From contig JBIQHJ010000012.1 of NCBI GenBank assembly GCA_044508625.1, positions 9,162-73,161 of the forward strand: DNA of 64,000 nt, given 5' to 3'. This stretch comes from Castellaniella sp044508625. GTDB lineage: Bacteria > Pseudomonadota > Gammaproteobacteria > Burkholderiales > Burkholderiaceae_B. Under the pieces are notes generated by a model that was not told the origin of the DNA, ran no database searches, and saw only the letters and a list, made by a program, of their open reading frames with translations. This document shows positions 52,533-60,813 of this stretch, piece by piece (position 1 is the first letter of the stretch; every line of letters starts with the position of its first letter). The position numbers and the translations under genes are program-made.

Positions 52533-53399
52533 GCTGTTGAATTCCTTGACGAAGGAGGTCGCGGCGGGCGAGAGGGGCTCGGTGCGCAGGTACACGAGGT
52601 CGGCGACGATGTCGGGCGCGTCGGACACCGGGATGATGGCAAAGCCCGGCGCCGGCCAGGCCTGCAGCGAGAATTCGTCCACCAGCGCGATCCCCGCGCC
52701 CGCGTTGACCAGCGAGCAGGCGTTCTGCGGCGATCCGACCTCCATGGCGACCTTCAGGATTTCGTTCGACTTGGCGAACAGTTGCTCGATGCGCGCGCCG
52801 AAGGGCGTGTCGGGCGGATAGGTGATCAGCGGATAGGGGTGCAGGTCGCGGGGCGTGACGGATTCCCGCGGGGCCAGCGGATGCCGGCGCGGGCATATGC
52901 ACAGCAGGCGGCCCTTGGCGATCGGCGTCGTGCTCAGGCTGGGATGGTCCACCGGCAGGATCGACACGCCCACCTGCGACTGGCGGCTGAGCAGGCGTTC
53001 CTTGAGAAGCTGGTAGCTCAGGCAGTGGAAGTGCACGCGCACGCTGGGATATCTTTCGTTGAAACGGGCGATGGCCAGCGGCACCAGCGTCTGCCCTATG
53101 CTGGGGCTGGTGACGATGCTGAGCATGCCGTGGCGCCGCTCGGCCAGCTCATGGGTCAGCCGGTCGATCCGCTGCACCCCGCGGTAGACCAGCTCGATCT
53201 CGTGGTGCAGGCGGCGGGCCTCCTCGGTGGGGTAGAGGCGGCCCTTGATCCGCTCGAACAGCGGAAAGTCGAGCCGGCTCTCGGCATGGGACAGCACACG
53301 GCTCACCGCGGGGGCCGAGACGTGCAGCAGGCGGGCCGCGTCGCTGACCGAGCCCGTGATCATGATGGCCCTGAAGACCTCGATCTGCCGCAGGTTCAT
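52491..53399 (-). CDS. LysR-family regulator
   Basis: 302 residues. N-terminal winged helix (LRQIEVFRAIMITGSVSDAARLLHVSAPAVSRVLSHAESRLDFPLFERIKGRLYPTEEA) and an effector-binding domain with a periplasmic-binding fold. The style is close to NocR/OccR-type regulators of opine or amino-acid catabolism. It converges on the hydantoin/racemase operon, and lies at the end of the leftward operon with the iron alcohol dehydrogenase, so either may be its target. Its 3' end is a triplicated 43-bp block. Confidence 0.9.
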   Translation of the reverse strand: MNLRQIEVFRAIMITGSVSDAARLLHVSAPAVSRVLSHAESRLDFPLFERIKGRLYPTEEARRLHHEIELVYRGVQRIDRLTHELAERRHGMLSIVTSPSIGQTLVPLAIARFNERYPSVRVHFHCLSYQLLKERLLSRQSQVGVSILPVDHPSLSTTPIAKGRLLCICPRRHPLAPRESVTPRDLHPYPLITYPPDTPFGARIEQLFAKSNEILKVAMEVGSPQNACSLVNAGAGIALVDEFSLQAWPAPGFAIIPVSDAPDIVADLVYLRTEPLSPAATSFVKEFNSVLAERGLEPPVDA

Positions 53400-53510
53400 T
53401 CATTTTCCATGGTCGCATGTCGATACGGCCATTATGGCTTGGAGCCGCCCCGCTTGCCCAGCCGGCGCTCGCCGTCCCCACGGGCTTGGCGCCCGCCGCG
53501 CGTGGCGGCC

Positions 53511-53894
53511 TTAGAGCAGGCCGCGCTCCTCCAGCACTTTCCGCGCGACGCGGAAGCACTCCAGCGCTTGCGGGACGCCGCAGTAGATGCCGACGGCGTG
53601 GATGATGGCCCGGATCTCCTCGACCGAGACGCCGTTGTTCAGGGCGCCGCGGCAGTGCAGCTCCCACTCGTGCATCTTGCCCAGCGCCCCGATCATGGCG
53701 AGGTTCATCATGCTGCGGGTCTTGGGGCCGATGGCGGGATCGGACCAGCCGAAGCCCCAGCACCAGGCGGTCATGGCCTCCTGGAAGGGGCGCGTGAAGT
53801 CGTCGGCCGCGGCCAGGTTCCTGTCGACGTATTCGGCGCCGAGCGTGCGCCGGCGCTGTTCGAGGCCGGCTTCGAAAAGTTTTTCATCCAGCAT
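53511..53894 (-). CDS. Carboxymuconolactone decarboxylase-like protein
   Basis: 127 residues, all-helical AhpD-like fold (RTLGAEYVDRNLAAADDFTRPFQEAMTAWCWGFGW; RSMMNLAMIGALGKMHEWELHCRGALNNGVSVEEIRAIIHAVGIYCGVPQALECFR). Members range from 4-carboxymuconolactone decarboxylase of the beta-ketoadipate pathway to peroxidase-like AhpD. There is no C-x-x-C pair, so the AhpD activity is unlikely and the lactone branch is favoured. With an alpha/beta hydrolase and iron alcohol dehydrogenase in the same block this suggests aromatic ring-cleavage downstream steps. Confidence 0.87.
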   Translation of the reverse strand: MLDEKLFEAGLEQRRRTLGAEYVDRNLAAADDFTRPFQEAMTAWCWGFGWSDPAIGPKTRSMMNLAMIGALGKMHEWELHCRGALNNGVSVEEIRAIIHAVGIYCGVPQALECFRVARKVLEERGLL

Positions 53895-53948
53895 GGGGGA
53901 TCTCCGGTTTCAGGGTTCTTCGATGCGGGCCGGCCGCGCCCGGCTGTT

Positions 53949-53990
53949 CGTGGCGGCGCGTCCGTGGCGGCGCGTCCGTGGCAGCGCGTC
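53949..53990. repeat. 14-bp tandem repeat, three copies
   Basis: CGTGGCGGCGCGTC occurs three times head-to-tail with one base change in the third copy, in the 131-base gap between the iron alcohol dehydrogenase stop and the carboxymuconolactone decarboxylase-like start. Confidence 0.9.
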
Positions 53991-54025
53991 CGCCCGCCCG
54001 AGCCGGCGGCCTCCGGCTCGATGGC

Positions 54026-55189
54026 TCAGTCCACCCAGGCGCGGGCGTAGATCTCCATGATCTCATCCTTCGAGGCGAGCCGCGGGTTGTTGGCGGGCGT
54101 CCCCGACCGCAGGGCGAACTCGGCCATCGAGGCGCGGGCGTCGAAATACGTGTCCCGGTCGATGCCGAAGGCGGCCGGGGTCGGCACTTTCAGCGTCTCG
54201 TTGAGGCGCCAGAATCCCGCAATCAGCCTGTCGATGGCCTGGGCGTCGGAATCCCGCGCGGACGCCCAGCCCAGGGCCCGGGCCGCCATCGCGTAGGGCC
54301 CTGGCGCCGCCGAGACGGAGAATTCCGTGACCGCCGGCAGCAGCATGGCGTTGGAGAGCCCGTGCGGGACGTGAAAGAGCGAGCCGATCTGGCGGCTCAT
54401 GCCGTGGACCAGCGCGGTCGAGGTGTTCGAGACCGCCAGGCCCGCGTGCGTGGCGCCCATCATCATGGCTTCGCGCGCGCTGCGGTTCCCCGGCTCGAGG
54501 CTGGCGGTCACGAGGTTCGCGCCGATCAATTGCAGCGCCGAGAGCGCGAGCGCGTCCGCGTAGGGATTGCGGTTGCGGTTGACCAGCGCCTCCAGGGCGT
54601 GGGTGAGGGCGTCCAGCCCGGTATCCGCCGTCACGCGGAAAGGGCAGCTCAGCGTCAGCTCGTAGTCGACGATGGCGGCGGCCGGCAGGCAGGCCATGCC
54701 CAGGATCAGCATCTTTTCGTGCGAGGACGAGTCGGTGATGACGCAGGCGCGCGTCACCTCGCTGCCGGTGCCGGCGGTCGTCGGGATGGCGACGACGGGC
54801 AGCGCCGCCTCGTCGACGATGCGCGGCACCATCAGCGACCGGACGGGCTCGCCCAGCGCCGCGACGACCGCCGCGGCCTTGGCCGTGTCGATCGCGCTGC
54901 CGCCGCCCATCCCGATGATGCCGTCGCGCCCCGAGGCGCGGATGGCCTCGACGGCGCGCTGGACGCTGGCATCGTCCGGATCCTCGACGACGTCCGTGAA
55001 GACCTGGAAATCGGCGCCGGCGTCCCGCAGGGCCTGGATGACCGGATCGGCGAGGCCGAGCCTGTGCAGGTTGGCGTCGACCACCAGGAGGGGCTTGCGG
55101 ATCGCGAACTGCCGCAGGACGCCGGGCAGTTCGCCGATGCTGCCGCCGCCGATGACGATGCGGCGGGGGGTCAGGATCTGGTTAGGCAT
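54026..55189 (-). CDS. Iron-containing alcohol dehydrogenase
   Basis: 387 residues. Family marks: IGMGGGSAIDTAKAAA (NAD loop), PTTAGTGSEVTRACV, DTGLDALTHALEALV and STALVHGMSRQIGSLFHVPHGLSNAMLLPA with metal-binding Asp and His residues. Close in style to maleylacetate reductase and 1,3-propanediol or 4-hydroxybutyrate dehydrogenase branches. It lies downstream of an ABC importer binding-protein gene (10-base gap) and upstream of a carboxymuconolactone-decarboxylase-like gene. A maleylacetate reductase role in an aromatic pathway is possible, not proven. Confidence 0.9.
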   Translation of the reverse strand: MPNQILTPRRIVIGGGSIGELPGVLRQFAIRKPLLVVDANLHRLGLADPVIQALRDAGADFQVFTDVVEDPDDASVQRAVEAIRASGRDGIIGMGGGSAIDTAKAAAVVAALGEPVRSLMVPRIVDEAALPVVAIPTTAGTGSEVTRACVITDSSSHEKMLILGMACLPAAAIVDYELTLSCPFRVTADTGLDALTHALEALVNRNRNPYADALALSALQLIGANLVTASLEPGNRSAREAMMMGATHAGLAVSNTSTALVHGMSRQIGSLFHVPHGLSNAMLLPAVTEFSVSAAPGPYAMAARALGWASARDSDAQAIDRLIAGFWRLNETLKVPTPAAFGIDRDTYFDARASMAEFALRSGTPANNPRLASKDEIMEIYARAWVD

Positions 55190-55199
55190 GTCGAATCCC

Positions 55200-56438
55200 T
55201 TATTTCACCCATTCCGCCTTTGCGGCCGCGATCTCGCCGGGATAGACCAGGACCGGACGGCCGTTCTGCCATTGCACCAGCATGACGGTCTCGCCGCGGC
55301 GCAGGCCCTTTTCATCGAAGGACACGCCGCCGGGGAACACGTGGCCCGACTCGGCTTCCGTCAGTGTCATGGAATGCATGGTCTCGCCCAGGGCGACGCG
55401 GTCGGCCTTGCCCGTGCGCTCGAGGGCTTCCTTCAGGATATACATTTCCGCGTAGGGAACGATGGTGTCCTGCGTCATGAAGGGCTCTTTGGTCTGCGCC
55501 ATGAATTCCTTCTCGATCGCCTCGTGGCTCTTGTTGGGCCACGCGGCGACGGTGGTGATGAAGCCTTCCAGGGCCTGCGGGCCGACGGCGGCGAGCACCG
55601 CGGGATCGAGGACCGGGCCGCCATGGCCGAGCAGCGGCACCTTGATGTTGTATTCCTTGAGCTTGTCCAGCAGCAGCTTGTAGTCCTGCGGGTTGGTCGC
55701 GAGCAGGTAGAGCGCGTCCGGCCGCGCGCGGCGCAGGCGCTGGATGAGCGAGGAGGCGTCGGACAGCGGCGGCGTATAGACCTGGTCCAGGACCAGCTTC
55801 AGGCCCATCTGCGGCGCGACCTTGTCGCGTAGCTGGGTCATGAAGCCGCTGGGGTTGGGGGTGTTGTCGTAGATGGCGGCGATGTTCTCGAACCTGGCGC
55901 CGGCCGAGCGCGCGAGGTCGGCCGCGGTGGGGGCGGCCTTGTCGGCGAAGGTCGAGGCGCGGGGCGCGGTCTGGAAGACGTACTTGAAGCCGCGGTTGGT
56001 GATCTGGTCCGAGAACGAGAACGTCAGCCAGGGCAGCTTTTCCCGCTCGGTGACTTCGGTGATGGCCAGGGTGAAGGACGACAGCCACGCGCCGCTGCCG
56101 GCGATGAGGTCGGGGTGGCTGGCGATGAGCCCGCGCACGGCCGCGGCGGCCTTGTCGGCGCTGTCGCCCGCGTCGGCGACGACCAGCCGCATCTTGGCGC
56201 CGCCCAGCGCCTTGATGCCGCCGGCGTCGTTGATTTCCTTGATGGCGATTTCCGCGCCGGCGCGCATGAGCACGCCGGGCCGCGCCCAGGGCCCGGACAG
56301 CGGCGCGACCATGCCGATCTTGATTTCGCCGGCCTGCTGGGCGAGGGCGGGGGCGTTCACCCCGGCCAGGGAGGCCAGGAGCAGGGCCGCCGAGGACTGG
56401 ATGAGGCGGCGCCGGGAGGAGTTGCGGACGGAGTTCAT
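55200..56438 (-). CDS. ABC importer solute-binding protein (LivK type)
   Basis: 412 residues. The N-terminus NSSRRRLIQSSAALLLASLAG has two adjacent arginines before the hydrophobic core, resembling a Tat signal rather than a simple Sec signal; the mature part begins near AQQAGEIKIGMVAPLSGP. Type-I binding fold with GSGAWLSSFTLAITEVTEREKLPWLTFSFSDQ at the cleft. It follows the ATPase gene by 33 bases, an unusual last position for a binding-protein gene in such an operon. Ligand unknown, possibly an aromatic acid. Confidence 0.9.
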   Translation of the reverse strand: MNSVRNSSRRRLIQSSAALLLASLAGVNAPALAQQAGEIKIGMVAPLSGPWARPGVLMRAGAEIAIKEINDAGGIKALGGAKMRLVVADAGDSADKAAAAVRGLIASHPDLIAGSGAWLSSFTLAITEVTEREKLPWLTFSFSDQITNRGFKYVFQTAPRASTFADKAAPTAADLARSAGARFENIAAIYDNTPNPSGFMTQLRDKVAPQMGLKLVLDQVYTPPLSDASSLIQRLRRARPDALYLLATNPQDYKLLLDKLKEYNIKVPLLGHGGPVLDPAVLAAVGPQALEGFITTVAAWPNKSHEAIEKEFMAQTKEPFMTQDTIVPYAEMYILKEALERTGKADRVALGETMHSMTLTEAESGHVFPGGVSFDEKGLRRGETVMLVQWQNGRPVLVYPGEIAAAKAEWVK

Positions 56439-56471
56439 GAGAAGTCCTTTGTGCGTGAGATGGTGCTTGGG

Positions 56472-57182
56472 TTAGATGCCGAGATAGGCGGTGCGCAGCG
56501 CGCTTTCGCCCTTCATGAGGTCCTCGCGGGCGCCGACTTTCACGACGTGGCCCGATTCGAGGAGAACGCCCTGGTCGCAGGCCTCGAGCGCTTCGCCGAC
56601 GCGTTGCTCGACCAGCAGGATCGTGAGGTTCCGTTCCTTGTGGATCTGGCCGATGCGGTCGAAGATCTCGTCGGCGACCACGGGGGCGAGGCCGAGCGAA
56701 GGCTCGTCGAGCAGCAGCAGGCGCGGCGCGGCGGCCAGGCCGCGGCCGATCGCCAGCATCTGCTGCTGGCCTCCGGACAGCGTGCCGGCCAGTTGCTGGC
56801 GCCGCTCGGCCAGGATGGGGAACATCTGGTAGATGAATTCGAGGGATTCCTTGAACACCTTGCGGCCGTTCATGGCGTGGGCGCCCAGCTCGAGGTTCTC
56901 GTAGACGGTCAGGGAGGAAAACACCTTGCGGCCTTCCGGGACGTGGGCGATGCCGAGGTGCGCGCGTTCGTGGGGCGGCACCCGCAGCAGGTCGATGTCG
57001 TCCAGGCGGACGCTGCCGCCGGCGGCCCGCACGGTCCCGGAGATGGCCTTGAACAGGGTGCTCTTGCCGGCGCCGTTGGCGCCCACGACCGCGACGAACT
57101 GGCCTTGCAGGACCTCGAACGAGACTTCCGACAGCGCCCTGAGCCCGCCGTAGTCGACCGTCAATTTATCAAGCAGCAGCAT
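56472..57182 (-). CDS. livF: Branched-chain-type ABC importer ATPase (LivF type)
   Basis: 236 residues. Walker A GANGAGKST, signature LSGGQQQ, Walker B LLLLDEPSLGLAP and YLGI end. It starts inside the end of the fused permease-ATPase gene (14-base overlap). Confidence 0.92.
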   Translation of the reverse strand: MLLLDKLTVDYGGLRALSEVSFEVLQGQFVAVVGANGAGKSTLFKAISGTVRAAGGSVRLDDIDLLRVPPHERAHLGIAHVPEGRKVFSSLTVYENLELGAHAMNGRKVFKESLEFIYQMFPILAERRQQLAGTLSGGQQQMLAIGRGLAAAPRLLLLDEPSLGLAPVVADEIFDRIGQIHKERNLTILLVEQRVGEALEACDQGVLLESGHVVKVGAREDLMKGESALRTAYLGI

Positions 57183-58959
57183 GTGTCAATCCTTCGGCGA
57201 AACGGCGGCCCAGGTAGGCCTCGAGCACGATGGGGTTGTGCATGACCTCGCGCGGCGTGCCGTCGGCGATGACGGTGCCGTGGTCCAGCACCAGGAAGCG
57301 GTCCGCGAGGCGCACCATGGCCTGCATCGTGTGCTCGATGATCACGATGGTGGTGCCGGCCTCGCGCAGTCTTTGCAGCGCGGCGACCATTTCCTCGACC
57401 TCGTCGGTGCTGAGACCCGCGAGGCATTCGTCCACGAGCAGCAGCTTGGGATGGAGCGCCGCCGCCCGGGCCAGTTCCATCAGGCGCAGGTCGCGGGCGG
57501 TGGCCTCGCTGCCCAGCACGCCGGCGCGTTCCCTCAGGCCGGCGAGGTCGATCGCCCGCCATGCGGCCTCCCGCCAGGTGCCATCGCGCGAGCCCGCGAT
57601 GGCACCGACCGCGACGTTGCCGAACAGCGTCATCTTGGGAAAGACGCGGGCCACCTGGAAGGTGCGGCCTATCCCGATCGAGGCGATCCGGTGCACGGGC
57701 TGGCCGATGATCTCGGTGCCGTGGAGCTCGGCCGAGCCGCCGTCGGGCGGGATGAAGCCGTTGATGAGATTCATCAGGGTGGTCTTGCCGGCCCCGTTCG
57801 GGCCGATGATGCCGAGGATCTCGCCCTCGACGACATCGAAGCTCGCGTCGTCCACGGCCACCACGCCGCCAAAGGCCCGCCTCAGGCCACGCACGCGCAG
57901 CAGGACCTCGCGGCCGTCCGCCCGCGGGGCGAGGGCGGCGGGCGCCACGCCGCGCACCGCGGGCGCTCGCCGCGGGCGCTCGCCGGGGGAGGGGTCCTCG
58001 GCGGCCGTCTTGCCCATCATTTCCCGCAGGCGCCAGAACCGGCCCTGGGGCGCGAAGATGACGCTCGCGATCACGAGCACCCCCAAGATCACGCCGTTGA
58101 TGCCCCGCAGGATGGCGCCGAACTCGTGCTTGAGCAGCTCGCTCATCGGCACCAGCAGGGCCGCGCCGATGACCGGCCCCCAGAGCGTCCCCACCCCGCC
58201 AAAGAGCGTGAGCACCAGCGCCTGCGCCGACACCGCGACCCCGAATACGCTCCAGGGCGTGATGACGAGCACGACTTCGGCATAGAGCGCCCCCGCCGCC
58301 GCGCCCACCGCGCCGCTGAGCGTCAGCGCGAGCAGCTTCCACCGGAAGCAATCGATCCCGAGCGCCGAGGCGGCCGCCTCGTTCTGCTTGATCGCCCGCA
58401 GCCACACGCCGAATCGCGAGCGCTCGATGCCGGCGCTGAGCGCCAGCGTCACGGCGAGCAGGCCCAGGGCCAGGAAAGCGTAGGCGCGCTGGCTCTCGAA
58501 CTGCATGAACCACAGCGGCGTCTCGCGATGCATCGGCACGGTGACCTCCTGCAGGCCGATGTACTCGAACAGGTAGATCAGCGCCATGGGATAGCACAGC
58601 ATCGCCAGCGCGAAGTAGACGCCCGACAGGCGCAGGGTGATGACGCCTATCAGGGCGCCGGCGGCGGCCCCGATGGCGATGGCCAGGGGCAGGCCGAGCC
58701 AGGGCGTCAGTTGCAGCTTGAGCTGCAGCAGCACGATGGCGTAGGCGCCCAGGCCGAAGAACACGGCGTGCCCGAAGGAGATCAGGGCGGCGTACCCGCT
58801 GATCATGTTCCAGGACAGCGCGAGCACCATCCAGAGGATGACCAGGACCAGCAGGTTCAGGTGGAACTCGGAGCCCAGGAACAGCGCGAGCGCCGCGCCG
58901 ATGCCCAGGACCGCGATGATCGGCAGCCAGGGGCCGCGGGATTCGATAGGCGACGACAT
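57169..58959 (-). CDS. Fused ABC permease-ATPase (LivM-LivG), variant signature
   Basis: 596 residues from ATG 58959 (GTG at 58980 would add seven). Permease half about 1-310 (SGYAALISFGHAVFFGLGAYA, LTLFGGVGTLWGPVIGA), linker about 312-350 rich in Pro/Arg/Ala, ATPase half from 352 with Walker A GPNGAGKTT (386-394). The signature is ATARDLRLMELARA instead of LSGGQ, and Walker B reads LLLVDECLAGL. Together with the other fusion at 30278 this shows fusion in two importers with different sequences, so it has arisen at least once in an ancestor or twice. One base separates its ATG from the LivH stop. Confidence 0.9.
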   Translation of the reverse strand: MSSPIESRGPWLPIIAVLGIGAALALFLGSEFHLNLLVLVILWMVLALSWNMISGYAALISFGHAVFFGLGAYAIVLLQLKLQLTPWLGLPLAIAIGAAAGALIGVITLRLSGVYFALAMLCYPMALIYLFEYIGLQEVTVPMHRETPLWFMQFESQRAYAFLALGLLAVTLALSAGIERSRFGVWLRAIKQNEAAASALGIDCFRWKLLALTLSGAVGAAAGALYAEVVLVITPWSVFGVAVSAQALVLTLFGGVGTLWGPVIGAALLVPMSELLKHEFGAILRGINGVILGVLVIASVIFAPQGRFWRLREMMGKTAAEDPSPGERPRRAPAVRGVAPAALAPRADGREVLLRVRGLRRAFGGVVAVDDASFDVVEGEILGIIGPNGAGKTTLMNLINGFIPPDGGSAELHGTEIIGQPVHRIASIGIGRTFQVARVFPKMTLFGNVAVGAIAGSRDGTWREAAWRAIDLAGLRERAGVLGSEATARDLRLMELARAAALHPKLLLVDECLAGLSTDEVEEMVAALQRLREAGTTIVIIEHTMQAMVRLADRFLVLDHGTVIADGTPREVMHNPIVLEAYLGRRFAEGLTHAAA

Positions 58960-58960
58960 A

Positions 58961-59902
58961 TCAGATTCTCTCGGAGACACGGCCGAACAGTCCTTGGGGC
59001 CGGATGAGCACGATCAGCAGGAAGGCGACGAAGACCACCATGTTCTGCAACTGTATGGGCAGGAACACCGTGGAGAGCTGCTGCATCATCCCGATGGTCA
59101 TGCCGCCCCAGAACGCGCCGCTGATGCTGCCCAGCCCGCCCAGCACGACGGAAGCGAACATCAGGATCAGGAAATCCATCCCGATATAGGGCTGGAATGG
59201 GGTGTAGTTGGCGATCAGGGCGCCCGCCGCCGCGGTGATGGCGATGCCGATGGCAAAGCCCAGCCGGTGCACGAAGGTGACGTCGATGCCCATGTAGACG
59301 GCGGCCTCGGGGTTGTCCGCCGCCGCGCGCATCGACTTGCCCGTGCGGGTGCGGGTCATGAAGAGCTGGAGGATCACGGTGAGGGCGATGGCGACGCCGA
59401 AGGACAGCGCCTTGCCCTTGTTGAAGAACAGGAAATCCAGGGACCAGGCCTCCGACGAGAGGGGCGTCTGGATCGTGTGGGGATTCGCCCCGAACAGCAG
59501 CAGCGCGCCGTTCTGCAGGATCAGCGACAGGCCGAGGGTCATCATGACCTGGGCGTCCTGGCCGCCCTGGCTTTCGCTCAGGACCCGCGACATCAGACCG
59601 CGGTGGATCAGCCAGCCGAACAGGCCGACGGCCAGCGCGGCCACCAGCGCCGCCAGCAGGGGCGTCAGGAACGGCCCCGCGAAACCCATGCCGCCGACGA
59701 AGGTGATGCAGAAAAAGGCCCCGTACATGCCCAGCATCATGAAGTCGGGCTGCGCGAAGTTGATGACCTTCATGAGCCCGAAGATCAGCCCGAGGCCGAC
59801 GGACATGAGGGCATAGACGCCGCCCATGAAGATCCCGGTGACCAGCGCCTGCGCCAGCAGCTCGAGCATGAAAGCAATATCGTTCCAGGTGTCGGGTGTC
59901 AT
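58961..59902 (-). CDS. livH: Branched-chain-type ABC importer permease (LivH type)
   Basis: 313 residues from ATG 59902 (MTPDTWND), chosen because GAGGCAGG precedes it; TTG at 59914 would add four residues. Family marks: GVYALMSVGLGLIFGLMKVINFAQPDFMMLGMYGAF and VVLGGLGSISGAFWGGMTIGMMQ. First gene of the importer operon, directly downstream of a region with two palindromes and the GntR gene. Confidence 0.92.
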   Translation of the reverse strand: MTPDTWNDIAFMLELLAQALVTGIFMGGVYALMSVGLGLIFGLMKVINFAQPDFMMLGMYGAFFCITFVGGMGFAGPFLTPLLAALVAALAVGLFGWLIHRGLMSRVLSESQGGQDAQVMMTLGLSLILQNGALLLFGANPHTIQTPLSSEAWSLDFLFFNKGKALSFGVAIALTVILQLFMTRTRTGKSMRAAADNPEAAVYMGIDVTFVHRLGFAIGIAITAAAGALIANYTPFQPYIGMDFLILMFASVVLGGLGSISGAFWGGMTIGMMQQLSTVFLPIQLQNMVVFVAFLLIVLIRPQGLFGRVSERI

Positions 59903-59921
59903 CGCCTGCCTCAATCCTTGG

Positions 59922-59967
59922 AATATCGTACTAATACGATATTAATGTATTATGGTATACCAAAAAA
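59922..59967. promoter_or_regulatory. Two palindromes upstream of the importer operon
   Basis: AATATCGTA-CTAA-TACGATATT (59922-59943) is a perfect 9-4-9 inverted repeat. TGGTATACCA (59953-59962), followed by six A's, fits the T-n-GT...AC-n-A form of FCD-type GntR operators and recurs identically upstream of the aldehyde dehydrogenase gene at 63851. The regulator gene at 60733 reads towards this site, so it likely regulates the importer. Confidence 0.75.
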
Positions 59968-60043
59968 TAGGCGCCTGCCCGAATTCGATGGCTCAGGGAT
60001 AACCCTTTGTCGGCAAGCGTGTTCCCGGGAGGGAATCCCCGGA

Positions 60044-60733
60044 TCATTTCATGGCCTGGGCCTCGAGGCGTTCGGCGACGATCTGGGCCACGCGGCGCAC
60101 GTGCGCCTCGGACGCCTCTTGCGCCTTTTGCGGGTCGCGGCGGCGCAGCGCGCTCATGATGCGCTCCATCTCGGCGGCCGCCTCGGTGCTGCGCCCGCTG
60201 GTGCTGATCGTCATCGCGCGCAGGCGGTTGATGCGCGCATTGAGCGACTGCACGATGCTCCAGGCCATGGTGAGGCCCGCCCCCTTGAACATGGCCTCGT
60301 AGAAGGCCGAGGTGCGGACCAGGACCTCCTGGAAGTCGCGCTGCGCGAAGGCCTCCTGCGTGCGGGCGTTGAGGGCGTCGAGCTGACGGATCACCTCGTC
60401 GCTGGCCTTTTCGGCGCAGATGCGCGCCGCATGGCCCTCGAGCAGGGCGCGGAGCTCGTAGATCTGGGCGGCCTTGTCGGCATCGAGCACCGCGACGACG
60501 GGGCCCTGGTGGGCGATCGTCTCGACCAGGCCTTCGGTCTCCAGGTGCCTGAGGACCTCGCGCACGACGGAGCGGCTGACGTCGAGCTGCTCGCACAGGC
60601 TGCGCTCGATCAGGCGCTCGCCCGGCTGGAAATGGCCGTTGAATATCGCGTCGCGCATCTTTTCGAGCGTGAGCTCCCGCAGGGTCTTGGTGGTGCGATC
60701 GACTTTCAGGGAACTGGAGGTCTGGGAGCTCAT
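60044..60733 (-). CDS. GntR-family regulator, FCD type
   Basis: 229 residues. Winged helix (LEKMRDAIFNGHFQPGERLIERSLCEQLDVSRSVVREVLRHLETEGLVETIAHQGPVVAVL) and helical FCD domain (LYELRALLEGHAARICAEK, KAQEASEAHVRRVAQIV). Located between the hydrolase and importer genes, leftward like them. Two TGGTATACCA sites, one on each side of its block (59953 and 63851), make it the probable local regulator. The gene lies 80 bases before the alpha/beta hydrolase stop on the other side. Confidence 0.9.
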   Translation of the reverse strand: MSSQTSSSLKVDRTTKTLRELTLEKMRDAIFNGHFQPGERLIERSLCEQLDVSRSVVREVLRHLETEGLVETIAHQGPVVAVLDADKAAQIYELRALLEGHAARICAEKASDEVIRQLDALNARTQEAFAQRDFQEVLVRTSAFYEAMFKGAGLTMAWSIVQSLNARINRLRAMTISTSGRSTEAAAEMERIMSALRRRDPQKAQEASEAHVRRVAQIVAERLEAQAMK

Positions 60734-60813
60734 GAATCTGATCCTGGATGAGTGCCGTGCCGTAATGATAGGTCATGCTTCGTCATATTCCATCCGTGCG
60801 GGGCCCCGGCCTC

